The notes under the pieces are model-generated. The model was not told the origin of the DNA. It ran no database searches and saw only the letters and a program-made list of their open reading frames with translations. 64,000 bases of DNA from NCBI RefSeq assembly GCF_013409365.1, contig NZ_JACCBA010000001.1, forward strand, positions 2,914,001 to 2,978,000, written 5' to 3'. Made by a program: the position numbers and the translations under genes. Positions 18,595 to 27,973 of this stretch are shown here, in pieces; position 1 is the first letter of the stretch; each line of letters opens with the position of its first letter. The stretch comes from Actinomadura luteofluorescens (GTDB taxonomy: Bacteria; Actinomycetota; Actinomycetes; Streptosporangiales; Streptosporangiaceae).

Positions 18595-19491
18595 ATGAGG
18601 AAATCGCCGCGCCGCCTCAGTGAGCAGGTCCGCGAAACGGTGGGCGAGCAGGTCCGGGATCTCCCGCTGCACGCCGTCCGGCTGGCCATGTTCGGCGTCG
18701 GCCGCGCACTGCTGCTCACCGACCGGGTGACCAGGGACTACAAGGAGATCACCGAAGGCGGCGGTGTGAAGCCGGTGGCCCTGCGGCTGCGCGACGACGT
18801 CCAGCACACGGCCGGGAAGGTCGTCGGGCTGGTCTCCGAGCGCGTCCGCGGTGAGGAGCCCGAGGCCGGGCCCGCTCCCGAGCCCGCGCGCCGCACCAGG
18901 CCCGCGGCCGCCCGGAAGGCCACCGAGGAGATCTCGGTCGGCAAGCCCGGCGCCGGGGAGGCCCACAAGCCGAAGCACGCCCGCCCTGGACCGCCGCCGA
19001 AGCCCGCCAAGCCGGGCGCGCTGGGCAGGCACCACGCCAAGGCGGGGGGCGAGGCCGGTCCGGCCGCCGCGCCGGCGCCGAAGCCGGTGCCGTCCGAGCC
19101 GAAGCCGGAGCCCGCGCCGCAGGCCGAGCCCGCCCCGAGCCCGAAGGCCGCCGAGCCCGCCAGGCCGAAGCCGAAAACCGCCGAGCCCGCCAAGCCGAAG
19201 CCGGCCGAGGCTCCGAAGGGCAAGGCCGCGGAGAAGAAGGCGGACGAGGCCGCGTTCGAGCCGAAGCCGGAGGCCAAGCCCGCCGCGCAGGCGGAGGCCG
19301 CGCACATCGCCGAGGATCTCCCGGTGCCCGACTACGACAGCGCCACGCTGCCGCAGCTGCGCGCGCGCCTTCGCGGCCTGTCCGCCGACCAGGTGAAGCT
19401 CCTGCGCGAGTACGAGCGCAAGCACGCCGGCCGTGAGGACGTCATCCGCATGTACGAGCGCCGCATCGCCAAGCTCAACGGCCTCAGCTGA
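18595..19491 (+). CDS. lipid-droplet-associated-type protein (Pro/Ala/Lys-rich middle)
   Basis: 298 aa. The N-terminal ~85 residues form amphipathic helices (RETVGEQVRDLPLHAVRLAMFGVGRALLL). A 150-residue Pro/Ala/Lys/Glu-rich linker follows. The compact C-terminal module (YDSATLPQLRARLRGLSADQ ... MYERRIAKLNGL) resembles SAP/Rho-N helical folds. Position beside ispH and near xseA matches Rv1109c of M. tuberculosis, annotated as lipid-droplet associated. The assignment rests on that synteny plus the amphipathic N-terminus. AGGAAGAGG lies upstream of the ATG, and a strong terminator follows. Confidence 0.65.
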   Translation: MRKSPRRLSEQVRETVGEQVRDLPLHAVRLAMFGVGRALLLTDRVTRDYKEITEGGGVKPVALRLRDDVQHTAGKVVGLVSERVRGEEPEAGPAPEPARRTRPAAARKATEEISVGKPGAGEAHKPKHARPGPPPKPAKPGALGRHHAKAGGEAGPAAAPAPKPVPSEPKPEPAPQAEPAPSPKAAEPARPKPKTAEPAKPKPAEAPKGKAAEKKADEAAFEPKPEAKPAAQAEAAHIAEDLPVPDYDSATLPQLRARLRGLSADQVKLLREYERKHAGREDVIRMYERRIAKLNGLS

Positions 19492-19510
19492 GCGGTACGA
19501 GCAGGAAGGG

Positions 19511-19533
19511 AGCCCCCGGAGCGTCCGGGGGCT
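19511..19533 (+). terminator. hairpin terminator after the lipid-droplet-type gene
   Basis: A perfect 10-bp stem (AGCCCCCGGA / TCCGGGGGCT) closes a 3-base loop 19 bases after the stop and is followed by TCTTCCG. The U-run is short, as usual in high-GC actinomycetes. It could also stop transcripts arriving from the convergent MFS gene. Confidence 0.8.
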
Positions 19534-19552
19534 TCTTCCGTTCCGGGGGCGG

Positions 19553-20776
19553 TCAGGCGGCCGCCGGGGCGTCCTGGAAGGCGTGGTCGACGTCGACCCG
19601 CTCCAGCGGCGCCAGGTGCCGGCGGCGCACCGCGAGGATGCCGATCGCGACGGCGCAGCACGCGGCGCCGACGACGTAGGGCAGTTTCGCGTCGACCTCC
19701 TCCGCGAGCTTCGTCGCGATGAACGGGGCGAGGGCGCCGCCCATCCACCGGACGAAGTTGTACCCGGCGGACGCGACGGGCCGCGGGCTGTCGGAGACCT
19801 CCATGGCGGCCTCGGTGAACGCGGTGTTGTTCAGCCCGATCGGGATGCCGGACAGGACGGTGCAGGCGATGATCCCGCCGTGCCCGAGGAACGCGAGCCC
19901 GAACTGGAACACGATCAGCAGCGCCAACGCCAGGTACATGACCCGGACGGTCCCGATGCGCCGCTGGAGCATGGGGGCGCCGAACACCGACGCCAGCGCG
20001 ACCATCACGCCCCAGCCGAAGAACACCAGGCCGATGCCGTGCGCGCTCATCCCGAGGACGAACGGAGTGAAGGCCAGGATGGTGAAGAACGCGTAGTTGT
20101 AGAAAAGCGCGGTGAAGGCCGTGGTGGACAGGCCGCCGTGCGCCAGGGCCCGGATCGGCGCGCTCAGCCGGGTCTTCTCGGCGGGCTTCGGCGTGGGCTT
20201 GAGCAGCGTGCCGATCAGCAGGAAGCCGACCGCCATGAGCGCGGCGGTGCCGAAGAAGGGGAACCGCCAGTTCATGTCGCCGAGCAGAGCGCCGGCTAGC
20301 GGCCCGAGCGAGATGCCGATGCCGAGCGCCGCCTCGTAAAGAATGATCGCCGACTCCGCCCCGCCCGAGGCAGCGCCGACTATGACCGCGAGCGCGGTAG
20401 CGACGAACAGGGCATTGCCGAGGCCCCAGCCCGCGCGGAAGCCGACGAGCTGCCCGACGGTCCCGGACGTCCCGGCGAGGGCGGCGAACGCCACGACGAG
20501 CGCCAGCCCGATCAGCAGCGTCCTCTTCCCGCCGATCCGGCTGGACACCCAGCCGGTGACCAGCATCGCCACCGCGGTGATCAGGAAGTAGCTGGTGAAC
20601 AGCAGGGACACCTGGCTCGGCGAGGCGTCCAGGTTCTTCGCGATCGCGGGCAGGATCGGGTCGACGAGACCGATGCCCATGAAGGCGACGACCGCGGCGA
20701 AGGCCGTCGCCCACACCGACGTCGGCTGCCTGAGGATGCCGCCGCCCTTCGGGGTCGCCGAGGGCTTCGCGTGCAT
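19553..20776 (-). CDS. MFS transporter (drug/metabolite exporter type)
   Basis: 407 aa with about 12 membrane segments. The motif-A-like loop between segments 2 and 3 reads GWVSSRIGGKRTLLIGL. The N-terminus is short and cytoplasmic, and the central loop is charged (KPTPKPAEKTRLS). The substrate cannot be named. The ATG has GGAGGT upstream. It lies 16 bases after the MarR gene in the same operon, so it is probably induced through that regulator. The pair separates two genes that are adjacent in mycobacteria (Rv1109c-like and xseA), so it may be an insertion into a conserved block. Confidence 0.9.
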   Translation of the reverse strand: MHAKPSATPKGGGILRQPTSVWATAFAAVVAFMGIGLVDPILPAIAKNLDASPSQVSLLFTSYFLITAVAMLVTGWVSSRIGGKRTLLIGLALVVAFAALAGTSGTVGQLVGFRAGWGLGNALFVATALAVIVGAASGGAESAIILYEAALGIGISLGPLAGALLGDMNWRFPFFGTAALMAVGFLLIGTLLKPTPKPAEKTRLSAPIRALAHGGLSTTAFTALFYNYAFFTILAFTPFVLGMSAHGIGLVFFGWGVMVALASVFGAPMLQRRIGTVRVMYLALALLIVFQFGLAFLGHGGIIACTVLSGIPIGLNNTAFTEAAMEVSDSPRPVASAGYNFVRWMGGALAPFIATKLAEEVDAKLPYVVGAACCAVAIGILAVRRRHLAPLERVDVDHAFQDAPAAA

Positions 20777-20792
20777 GAGTACCTCCGTGTGT

Positions 20793-21218
20793 TCAGGGTG
20801 CGCCGAAGAGCTTGTCGAGGGCGGGCAGCGCCGCGGCGACCGCCGCGCGCTCCTCGTCCGTCAGCTCCGCGAACCGCTCGGCGAGGAAGCCGATCCGGCG
20901 CTCGCGCCCGGCGGCCAGCCGGTCGCGTCCGGGCCCGGTGAGCCGGGCGGTGACGACGCGGGCGTCGGAGCCGCTCCGGCCGCGCGCGACCAGCCCGTCG
21001 CGCTCCAGCCGGTTGATCTGCGCCGTCATGGTCGGCAGCCGGACGCCGTGCTCGGCGGCCAGCTCCGTCATCCGCCGCGGCCCGTGCTCCAGGGAGCCGA
21101 GCACGGACAGCTGCTGGCTGGTGATCGGCTGGTCGGCGCTGACCTGCCGGAGCATCAGCACCACGTGGCGCAGGCGCCGGTTGAGCTGCTCGGCGAGCTC
21201 GCGTTCGGATGCGGTCAC
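20793..21218 (-). CDS. MarR family transcriptional regulator of the MFS operon
   Basis: 141 aa, a normal MarR size. It has helix 1 (ELAEQLNRRLRHVVLMLRQV), the winged helix-turn-helix (LSVLGSLEHGPRRMTELAAEH, MTAQINRLERDGLVARGRSGSDARVVTARLT) and a C-terminal dimerisation helix. I chose the GTG start because GAGGAGAA lies six bases upstream. An ATG 27 codons earlier would place coding sequence over two operator-like dyads. It precedes the MFS gene in the same operon and likely autorepresses. Confidence 0.85.
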   Translation of the reverse strand: MTASERELAEQLNRRLRHVVLMLRQVSADQPITSQQLSVLGSLEHGPRRMTELAAEHGVRLPTMTAQINRLERDGLVARGRSGSDARVVTARLTGPGRDRLAAGRERRIGFLAERFAELTDEERAAVAAALPALDKLFGAP

Positions 21219-21237
21219 GGCGTTCTCCTCGACATTA

Positions 21238-21265
21238 CTTAGCCAGTCTAAGTTAGCTTGACTAA
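21238..21265. promoter_or_regulatory. two abutting operator-like dyads upstream of MarR/MFS operon
   Basis: CTTAG-n5-CTAAG is followed directly by TTAG-n5-CTAA. The two dyads share spacing and half-site sequence, and they lie just upstream of the MarR ribosome site in an AT-rich pocket. Such paired sites fit cooperative autorepression by a MarR dimer. Binding is inferred. Confidence 0.5.
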
Positions 21266-21364
21266 TCTTCAGTGGTCCGGGACGTGTCTCTTCGGTCACA
21301 CCGGATTCTGCCGGTGCGGGCGACGTGGGGGCCGGTGGGGCGGGGTGCGCCGTAGGCTGCCTGC

Positions 21365-22573
21365 ATGGCTATGGAGACCACGGCCGAATCACCGGTTCCG
21401 GTGCGCACCGTCCTGCAGGCGGTGAGCGGGTGGATCGGCAGGCTCGGCCGCATCTGGGTGGAGGGTCAGATCACCGACCTCAACGCCCGCGGCGGCACGG
21501 TCTACATGACGCTCCGCGACCCGGTGGCGAACATGTCGGTGCGGGTCGTCGGCCCGCGCGCGGTGTTCGAGGCCGCCGGGCCGGCGGTCACCGACGGCGC
21601 CCGCGTCGTCGTGCACGCCAAGCCCGACTTCTGGATCAACCGCGGGACGTTCTCGCTCAGCGTGCTGGAGATCAGGCCGGTCGGCGTCGGCGAGCTGCTG
21701 GCCCGGCTGGAGCGGCTCAAGCGCGTGCTGGCGTCCGAGGGGCTGTTCCGGCCCGAGCGCAAGCGCCCGCTGCCCTTCCTGCCCGGCCGGATCGGGCTGA
21801 TCTGCGGGCGCGACTCCGACGCCGAGCACGACGTCCTGCAGAACGCGCGGCGGCGCTGGCCCGCGGTGGCGTTCCGGGTGGAGAACACCGCCGTGCAGGG
21901 CTCGTACGCGGTCGGCGAGGTGATGGAGGCGCTGCGCGTGCTGGACGCCGATCCCGAGATCGATGTGATCATCATCGCGCGCGGCGGCGGCGCGATGGAG
22001 GACCTGCTGCCGTTCTCCGACGAGGCCCTGGTCCGCGCGGTCCACGCCGCCCGCACCCCGGTCGTCAGCGCGATCGGGCACGAGCAGGACAGCCCGCTCC
22101 TGGACCTGGTCGCCGACGTCCGGGCCTCCACCCCGACCGACGCCGCGAAGAAGGCCGTGCCGGACGTGCGCGAGCAGCTCCAGCTCGTCCGGCAGCTGCG
22201 CGACCGGGGGCGGCGGTGCCTGTCCGGTGCGGTGGAACGGGAGCTGGCGTGGCTGCGGTCGGTGCGCTCGCGGCCCGCGCTGGCCGACCCGGTGCGGGAG
22301 ATCGAACGGCAGTCCGAGCAGGTCGCGGCGCTGCGCGACCGGGCGCGGCGGTGCCTGTCGGCGGCGCTCGACCGGGCCGGGGACGAGCTCGGGCACACCC
22401 GCGCCCGGCTGCTCGCCCTCTCCCCCGCCGCGACGCTGGAGCGCGGATACGCGATCGTCCAGCGGGAGGACGCGTCGGTGGTGCGGGAGTCGGCGTCGGT
22501 CAAGGACGGCGAGCGCCTGCACGTGCGGCTCGCCGACGGGCGGCTCGGCGTGAGCGTGACCGGCCGGGAATGA
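21365..22573 (+). CDS. xseA: exodeoxyribonuclease VII large subunit
   Basis: 402 aa. It has the N-terminal OB-fold ([25 protein letters not shown]), the conserved catalytic core ([74 protein letters not shown]) and a coiled-coil region with LERGYAIV near the end. With XseB it forms the enzyme that degrades single-stranded DNA into acid-soluble oligonucleotides. A second ATG two codons later is possible. xseB follows after 57 bases. Confidence 0.97.
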   Translation: MAMETTAESPVPVRTVLQAVSGWIGRLGRIWVEGQITDLNARGGTVYMTLRDPVANMSVRVVGPRAVFEAAGPAVTDGARVVVHAKPDFWINRGTFSLSVLEIRPVGVGELLARLERLKRVLASEGLFRPERKRPLPFLPGRIGLICGRDSDAEHDVLQNARRRWPAVAFRVENTAVQGSYAVGEVMEALRVLDADPEIDVIIIARGGGAMEDLLPFSDEALVRAVHAARTPVVSAIGHEQDSPLLDLVADVRASTPTDAAKKAVPDVREQLQLVRQLRDRGRRCLSGAVERELAWLRSVRSRPALADPVREIERQSEQVAALRDRARRCLSAALDRAGDELGHTRARLLALSPAATLERGYAIVQREDASVVRESASVKDGERLHVRLADGRLGVSVTGRE

Positions 22574-22630
22574 ACCGTGCTGCGCCGCCCGAGGGACGGG
22601 CGGTCGTCCGGGGGATGAGAGGGTGGGCCG

Positions 22631-22867
22631 GTGGCGGACGACAAGGGGACGGCCGAGAAGCCGTCGTACGAGCAGGCGCGCGACGAGCTGGCCGAGGTCG
22701 TGAAGCGGCTGGAGGCCGGCGGCCTGACGCTGGAGGAGTCGCTCGGCCTGTGGGAGCGGGGCGAGAGGCTCGCCGCGGTCTGCGAGGAGTGGCTGGAGGG
22801 CGCCCGCGCCCGGCTGGCCGCGGCCCTCGACCGGCCGGACGACGGGGACGCCGCCGCCCCGTTCTGA
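22631..22867 (+). CDS. xseB: exodeoxyribonuclease VII small subunit
   Basis: 78 aa. The family signature is intact: YEQARDELAEVVKRLEAGGLTLEESLGLWERGERLAAVCEEWLEGAR (a helical hairpin that packs on the XseA coiled coil). The GTG start is preceded by GAGAGGGTGGG. It is co-transcribed with xseA, and its stop lies four bases from the convergent DUF4245 stop. Confidence 0.96.
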   Translation: MADDKGTAEKPSYEQARDELAEVVKRLEAGGLTLEESLGLWERGERLAAVCEEWLEGARARLAAALDRPDDGDAAAPF

Positions 22868-22870
22868 GGC

Positions 22871-23551
22871 TCAGGAGGCCGGCGTGGCCGTCGTCGCGGG
22901 TGTCGGGCCCCCGGTCTTCGCCTGCTCCTTGAGCGACCCGGCCAGGACCGCCAGCTCCGCGTAGGACGCGGTGCCGGTGACGACGAGGCTGACCCCGTTC
23001 GGAAGCGTCCGGGCGAGGGTGTTGGCCTTCTTGTCCTTGCGGTGGTACTTGGTCCAGGTGGCGCCGTTGACCTGCTGCGTCCCGACCGGCTGGCTACTGT
23101 TGGCCATGCGCGGGACGTACTGCGACGCCTTCTCGTTGCTCTGCTCCAGCGCCGCGTACTCGTCGCTGGGCGTCACGAACCCCAGGTGCCAGGCGACCGG
23201 GTCCTTGCCGCCGGAGCCCAGGCCGTTCACGCGCGAGCTGTTGGGACGCCAGGTGGCGGGCAGCCCCTCGGGCGCGTGGACGGTGTAGGGCGCGTCGTTG
23301 CGCATCGCCCACAGCTGCGAACCGTAGTCGACCGTCGGCAGGACCTCCTTGTCGCTGCGCGGCGAGACGACGTAGACCGCCAGCACGATCAGCAGGCAGG
23401 CGCCCATCGCCATGGTGAAGCCGCCGAGGCCGGTGGTCAGCCGCTTGTACACGCCGGGGCTCACCTCGACCACGGGGCGTCCCGCGGGCGCTTCGGGCGC
23501 GGCCGGGGCGGCCTCGGTTCCGGTGGCGGAGGATGGGGTCTCGTCGGTCAC
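22871..23551 (-). CDS. DUF4245 domain-containing membrane protein
   Basis: 226 aa. A Pro/Ala-rich cytoplasmic N-terminus is followed by one membrane segment (FTMAMGACLLIVLAVYVV) and a ~160-residue extracytoplasmic domain with ATWRPNSSRVNG, AWHLGFVTPSDEYAALEQS and a C-terminal YAELAVLAGSL. This is the DUF4245 pattern found beside glpX and xseB in actinobacteria. Function is unknown. I chose the GTG at VTDETPSSATG, because longer frames lose coding bias and overlap the TetR gene. Confidence 0.85.
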   Translation of the reverse strand: MTDETPSSATGTEAAPAAPEAPAGRPVVEVSPGVYKRLTTGLGGFTMAMGACLLIVLAVYVVSPRSDKEVLPTVDYGSQLWAMRNDAPYTVHAPEGLPATWRPNSSRVNGLGSGGKDPVAWHLGFVTPSDEYAALEQSNEKASQYVPRMANSSQPVGTQQVNGATWTKYHRKDKKANTLARTLPNGVSLVVTGTASYAELAVLAGSLKEQAKTGGPTPATTATPAS

Positions 23552-23571
23552 CCCTCCAGGATCCCCCACCC

Positions 23572-24237
23572 TCAGCGCTGCTCCGTACCGGGGTTGCGGA
23601 TCGTGCCGACGATGACCATGATCTTGTCGGCGAGCCGGCGGGCGGCGTCCTCGTCGTCCAGCAGCGAGATCTCCGACACCGCGCCCGCCATCGCGCCCGT
23701 GAGCACCGTGACCAGGGCCTCGTCCACGCCGCCGTCGGCGGTGTGGAACAGGGCGGCGTTGCGGCGGGCCCACTTGTTCAGGCGCTGGCGCATGACCCGG
23801 TCGAACCCGGGGGGCCCGTCGCCGGAGATGAACAGCCGGGCGACGTCCCGCTCGTCCAGGCAGCCGTTGAGGTAGGCGCCCGCGCCGGCGATGAACTGCC
23901 GCATCGGGTCCTTCTCGCCGGCCTCCCGGACCGCGTTGATCGCTTCGCGGGTGCGCTCCTGCTGGCGTCCCTGGAAGTCCTCGAACAGCGTCAGGTACAG
24001 GTCCGCCTTGCCGTTGAAGTGGTGGTAGAGGCTGCCCACGCTGGCGCCGGCCTTGGCGACGATGTCGGTCACCGCGGCCTGGGCGAAGCCGGACTCGCAG
24101 AAGACGTCCCTGGCCGCGGCCAGCAGGGCGCCGCGGGTGGCGGCCCCGCGGTCGGAGGTCCGCGCGGGGCCGTCGGCGGGCCGCGCGCCCCCGTTCTGAG
24201 TCACCCCGCCGGACGGGACGTCGATGTCGCTGCTCAT
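23572..24237 (-). CDS. TetR/AcrR family transcriptional regulator
   Basis: 221 aa. The N-terminal helix-turn-helix reads ATRGALLAAARDVFCESGFAQAAVTDIVAKAGASVGSLYHHFNGKADLYLTLFEDF. A helical ligand domain follows. It is preceded by a ~30-residue disordered stretch. It is divergent from glpX, and the 218-base spacer between them is a plausible operator region. It is followed closely by the DUF4245 gene. The ligand is unknown. Confidence 0.9.
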   Translation of the reverse strand: MSSDIDVPSGGVTQNGGARPADGPARTSDRGAATRGALLAAARDVFCESGFAQAAVTDIVAKAGASVGSLYHHFNGKADLYLTLFEDFQGRQQERTREAINAVREAGEKDPMRQFIAGAGAYLNGCLDERDVARLFISGDGPPGFDRVMRQRLNKWARRNAALFHTADGGVDEALVTVLTGAMAGAVSEISLLDDEDAARRLADKIMVIVGTIRNPGTEQR

Positions 24238-24455
24238 GACGCCTGAGATTACGCCCTCTCCCAGGGGGAAACGATCCCTTGTCCGTGCCGCCGTGGTTTC
24301 ACGGCTCCGCACCGTGCTCGTTCCGCCCGCGCCAGGACACCTGTTCGACCCCGTGCCCGGATGGCCCGCGGCCCGGCTGGTCTGGTCCAATTTGTGGCCT
24401 GCCATCCGATCCACGGAGAATCCGAGGCACCACCGACCGAAGGGGCTGCCCCGCC

Positions 24456-25490
24456 ATGTCCGATGAGACCACCGTTTCCTCCCCCCTCGCCACCGAGCCG
24501 TCGGCGCCGGACCGCAACCTCGCGATGGAGCTGGTCCGGGTGACCGAGGCCGCCGCGATGGCCGCGGCCCGCTGGGTCGGCCGGGGGGACAAGAACGGCG
24601 CCGACGGGGCCGCCGTGAACGCGATGCGCCAGCTGATCAACACGGTGTCCATGCGGGGCGTCGTCGTGATCGGCGAGGGCGAGAAGGACAACGCGCCGAT
24701 GCTGTACAACGGCGAGGAGGTCGGGGACGGCTCCGGCGCCGAGTGCGACGTCGCCGTCGACCCGGTGGACGGCACCCGGCTGACCGCGCTCGGCATGAAC
24801 AACGCGATCGCGGTCCTGTCGGTGGCGCCGCGCGGGTCGATGTTCGACCCGTCGGCGGTGTTCTACATGGAGAAGCTGGTGACCGGTCCGGAGGCGGCGG
24901 GCGCCGTCGACATCGAGCGCCCGATCGCCGACAACATCCGCGCGATCGCCCGCGCCAAGGGGTCCTCGCCGCACGACGTGACGGTCTGCATCCTGGACCG
25001 GCCGCGGCACGAGGGCATCGTCAAGGAGGTGCGGGAGGCCGGGGCGCGGATCAAGTTCATCCTGGACGGCGACGTGGCCGGCGCGATCATGGCGTGCCGG
25101 CCGGGCACCGGCGTGGACCTGCTGCTCGGCATCGGCGGCACCCCGGAGGGCATCATCGCCGCGTGCGCGATCAAGGCGCTCGGCGGGGTGATCCAGGGCC
25201 GGCTGTGGCCGCAGGACGACGAGGAGCGGCGCAAGGCCACCGACGCGGGCCACGAGCCGGGCCGGGTGCTCACCACCGACGACCTGGTGACCTCCGACGA
25301 CGTGTTCTTCGCCGCGACCGGCATCACCGACGGGGAACTGGTGGACGGCGTCCGCTACAGCAAGGGCACGGCGGTCACGCACTCGCTGGTCATGCGGTCG
25401 CGCAGCGGCACCATCCGGACGATCTCCAGCGAGCACCAGCTGAGCAAGCTGCGCGCCTACAGCGCGATCAACTTCGACACGGCGGTGTAG
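24456..25490 (+). CDS. glpX: class II fructose-1,6-bisphosphatase
   Basis: 344 aa. GlpX-type enzyme that hydrolyses fructose-1,6-bisphosphate in gluconeogenesis. Visible motifs are [22 protein letters not shown], the metal/substrate motif [39 protein letters not shown] and [18 protein letters not shown]. This is the only FBPase type usual in actinobacteria. The ATG at MSDETTVSS has an AAGGGG ribosome site. Longer upstream reading frame lacks coding bias. Confidence 0.97.
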   Translation: MSDETTVSSPLATEPSAPDRNLAMELVRVTEAAAMAAARWVGRGDKNGADGAAVNAMRQLINTVSMRGVVVIGEGEKDNAPMLYNGEEVGDGSGAECDVAVDPVDGTRLTALGMNNAIAVLSVAPRGSMFDPSAVFYMEKLVTGPEAAGAVDIERPIADNIRAIARAKGSSPHDVTVCILDRPRHEGIVKEVREAGARIKFILDGDVAGAIMACRPGTGVDLLLGIGGTPEGIIAACAIKALGGVIQGRLWPQDDEERRKATDAGHEPGRVLTTDDLVTSDDVFFAATGITDGELVDGVRYSKGTAVTHSLVMRSRSGTIRTISSEHQLSKLRAYSAINFDTAV

Positions 25491-25501
25491 GGGGCGCGGC
25501 G

Positions 25502-26113
25502 CTACCGGCGGCGGCCGAGGCGGTTGCGGACGCGGCTGCGCAGCGGGAGCCGCGGAGCCCGCGCCCGCACCGAGCCGAAGATCATCGTGCCGCCCACCTC
25601 GATGGTCGGCCCCTCGGCCGCGGGGCGGGCCCGCAGGTCGCGGGTGCTGAGGATGGTGCGGCCCGTGACGTCCACGCGGACGCCCTCGGGGACCAGGAGC
25701 CGGATCCGGCCGCCGAGCACCAGCGAGTCGACCACGATGTGGCGGCGCTGCAGGACGGCCTCGCGCAGGTCCAGCTCGACCGTCCCGAACAGGGCCAGGA
25801 GCGGGAGCTTCACCGGGACGACCCAGCGCCCGTCGCGGCGGGTGCGGCCGAAGAAGACCGAGACCGGGCGGTCGTCCACGAGGATGGGCTGCGCCTCCTC
25901 GGGGCTGAGGTCGCCGGTGAGCCCCGTCAGCTCGCCCAGGGTGCGGGCGGCGTAGACGCGGGAGACGCGCTCGGAGTGCTCCTCCATGGTGAGCCGCCCG
26001 TCCGCGAGGGCCTCGCCCAGGACGGCGGCGACGCGTTCCCGGTCGGCGTCGGACGCGCGCAGGTCGCGCACGTTGGTGACCTTCTCGGTCGCCGGGCGAT
26101 GGGGGACGTCCAC
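25502..26113 (-). CDS. DUF1707 (SHOCT-like) and LiaF-like C-terminal domain protein
   Basis: 203 aa. Residues ~15-70 form the actinobacterial DUF1707 module (LRASDADRERVAAVLGEALADGRLTMEEHSERVSRVYAARTLGEL). Residues ~80-190 form repeated beta strands like the cell-wall-antibiotic response domain (LALFGTVELDLREAVLQRRHIVVDSLVLGGRIRLLVPEGVRVDV). Such proteins are thought to be envelope-stress modulators. No membrane segment is evident. It begins at a GTG 83 bases from the divergent ABC operon. Confidence 0.88.
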   Translation of the reverse strand: MDVPHRPATEKVTNVRDLRASDADRERVAAVLGEALADGRLTMEEHSERVSRVYAARTLGELTGLTGDLSPEEAQPILVDDRPVSVFFGRTRRDGRWVVPVKLPLLALFGTVELDLREAVLQRRHIVVDSLVLGGRIRLLVPEGVRVDVTGRTILSTRDLRARPAAEGPTIEVGGTMIFGSVRARAPRLPLRSRVRNRLGRRR

Positions 26114-26196
26114 ACAGGAGAGGGTATCCCCCGGCGGGGACGGCCCCGCGGGAAAACGGGTGGGGATTCGTCCCTCCTATACCTAGTGTGAGAGGT

Positions 26197-27150
26197 ATGA
26201 CCTTGCATCGTGCCCAGATCGCGGCTGCCCGCGAGGGCACCGGCACGGCGGCGATCAGCCTTCGCGGCGTCGTGAAGCGGTTCGGCGACTTCGCCGCCGT
26301 GGACGGGCTCGACCTGGAGGTCCCGTCCGGGGTCTGCCTGGGGCTACTCGGCCCGAACGGCGCCGGCAAGTCGACGACGATGAAGATGCTGACCGCGCAG
26401 GCGATCGCCGACGAGGGCACGATCCGCGTGCTCGGCTTCGACGTCCCCCGGGAGTCCAAGCGCGCGCGGGCGGCGATGGGCGTCGTCCCGCAGCAGGACA
26501 ACCTCGACGAGGAGCTGACCGCGCGCGAGAACCTGGAGGTGTTCGCGCACCTGTACCGGGTGCCGCGCAGGGCGCGGCGCGCGGCGGTGGACGACGCGCT
26601 GGCGATCGCGCACCTCACCGGGCGCCAGCTGACCAGGGTGGACGACCTGTCCGGCGGCATGCGGCGCCGGCTGCTGATCGCCCGGGGGCTGGTGCACCGG
26701 CCCGCGCTCGTCCTGCTGGACGAGCCGACCGTGGGCCTCGACCCGCAGGTGCGGGCCGAGCTGTGGGGGCTGATCGACGGGCTGCGCGCCGGCGGCACGA
26801 CCGTGCTGATGTCGACGCACTACATCGAGGAGGCCGAGCGCCTCGCCGACGAGTGCGCGCTGATGTCGCACGGCAGGGTCATCGCGCGGGGCACGCCGTC
26901 GGCGCTGGTCGCCGAGTACGCGGGCGAGCGGGTCGTCGAGCACTACGGGCCGCCGGACCGGCTGACGGAGGTGGAGCGGGTCGCGCGGGCGGCCGGGCTG
27001 CCGACCCGCCGCACCGGGCCGTCGGTGTCGGTGCTGAAGGCCGAGACCATCGCGCCCTCGGTGGAGGACGAGCTCGGCCCGGACGGCGTCCGCCGCGCCT
27101 CCAACCTCGAGGACGTGTTCGTGGTGCTGACCGGGGAGCGTGTGGATTGA
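26197..27150 (+). CDS. ABC-2 type exporter, ATP-binding subunit (NodI/DrrA-like)
   Basis: 317 aa. It has Walker A GPNGAGKST, the Q-loop (MGVVPQQDNLDEELTARENL), signature LSGGMRRRLLIARGLVH, Walker B LVLLDEPTVGLDP and H-loop MSTHYIEEAERLAD. A ~70-residue C-terminal extension is typical of NodI/DrrA exporters. The ATG is preceded by GAGAGG. A GTG three codons earlier is possible. Its TGA overlaps the TTG start of the permease, so the two are coupled. Confidence 0.92.
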   Translation: MTLHRAQIAAAREGTGTAAISLRGVVKRFGDFAAVDGLDLEVPSGVCLGLLGPNGAGKSTTMKMLTAQAIADEGTIRVLGFDVPRESKRARAAMGVVPQQDNLDEELTARENLEVFAHLYRVPRRARRAAVDDALAIAHLTGRQLTRVDDLSGGMRRRLLIARGLVHRPALVLLDEPTVGLDPQVRAELWGLIDGLRAGGTTVLMSTHYIEEAERLADECALMSHGRVIARGTPSALVAEYAGERVVEHYGPPDRLTEVERVARAAGLPTRRTGPSVSVLKAETIAPSVEDELGPDGVRRASNLEDVFVVLTGERVD

Positions 27151-27959
27151 CCGCCCAGGCGGAAGCGGTGCGGGCGGAGCGGGCGCCGCGGCTGCGGCGG
27201 TTCGAGACCGCCCCGGTCCGCGGGATCTGGCGGCACGAGCTGGCCCTCTACAAGCGGTACTGGAAGTCGCAGTCGTTCGCCTCGATGGTGGAGCCGACGT
27301 TCTTCCTGCTGGCCTTCGGCTACGGGTTCGGCTCGATGGTCGCGGTGATCGGCGACTACCGGTACCTGGACTTCGTGGCGACCGGCGTCGTCGGGACGGC
27401 GGCGCTGTTCACCTCGGTGTTCCCGGGGATGTTCAACGGCTACATCAGGCGCGTGTTCCAGCACACCTACGACGCGATGCTCGCCGCGCCCGTGGACGTG
27501 CACGAGCTGGTGACGGCCGAGGCGCTGTGGATCGCGGCCAAGTCGGCGGTGTACTCGTGCACCCCGCTCGTCGTGGCGCTGTTCTTCGGCCTCGACCCGT
27601 CCCCCGGGATGCTGCTGGTGCCGTTCGTGACGTTCTTCACCGCGCTCGGCTTCGGGCTGTTCGGCATGTGGACGTCCTCGGTGGTGCCGTCGATCAACTC
27701 GTTCGACTACGTGATCACCGGCGTGGTGACGCCGCTGTTCCTGATCGCCGGGACGTTCTTCCCCATCGACGCGCTGCCCGGCTGGGCGCAGAAGGTGTCG
27801 CACCTCAACCCGCTGTACCACTGCGTGCAGCTGGTCCGGGACGCGGTGTTCGGCCTGCGCCCGCTCGCCGACCTCGGGCACCTCGGCGCGCTGGTGCTCT
27901 TCGCCGCGCTGATGTGGATCATCGCGGTCCGGGGGATGCGCAAGCGCCTCATCGACTGA
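27147..27959 (+). CDS. ABC-2 type exporter permease (NodJ-like)
   Basis: 270 aa with six membrane segments. The family motif MVEPTFFLLAFGYGFGSMV lies in the first third, and VITGVVTPLFLIAGTFFPIDALPGWAQKVSHLNPLYHCVQLVRDAVFG near the C-terminus is the NodJ/DrrB signature. The TTG start overlaps the ATPase stop (TTGA), with GGGGAG about 10 bases upstream. With the ATPase it forms an exporter. The cargo (lipid, oligosaccharide or small drug) is not deducible. Confidence 0.9.
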   Translation: MTAQAEAVRAERAPRLRRFETAPVRGIWRHELALYKRYWKSQSFASMVEPTFFLLAFGYGFGSMVAVIGDYRYLDFVATGVVGTAALFTSVFPGMFNGYIRRVFQHTYDAMLAAPVDVHELVTAEALWIAAKSAVYSCTPLVVALFFGLDPSPGMLLVPFVTFFTALGFGLFGMWTSSVVPSINSFDYVITGVVTPLFLIAGTFFPIDALPGWAQKVSHLNPLYHCVQLVRDAVFGLRPLADLGHLGALVLFAALMWIIAVRGMRKRLID

Positions 27960-27973
27960 CGCTCCCCCGCCCA

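Noticed and set aside
26763..27146. Longer permease frame overlapping the ABC ATPase gene
   Set aside because: The first ~128 codons are Arg/Gly-rich shadow of the ATPase. The TTG with 4-bp overlap gives the normal family length.
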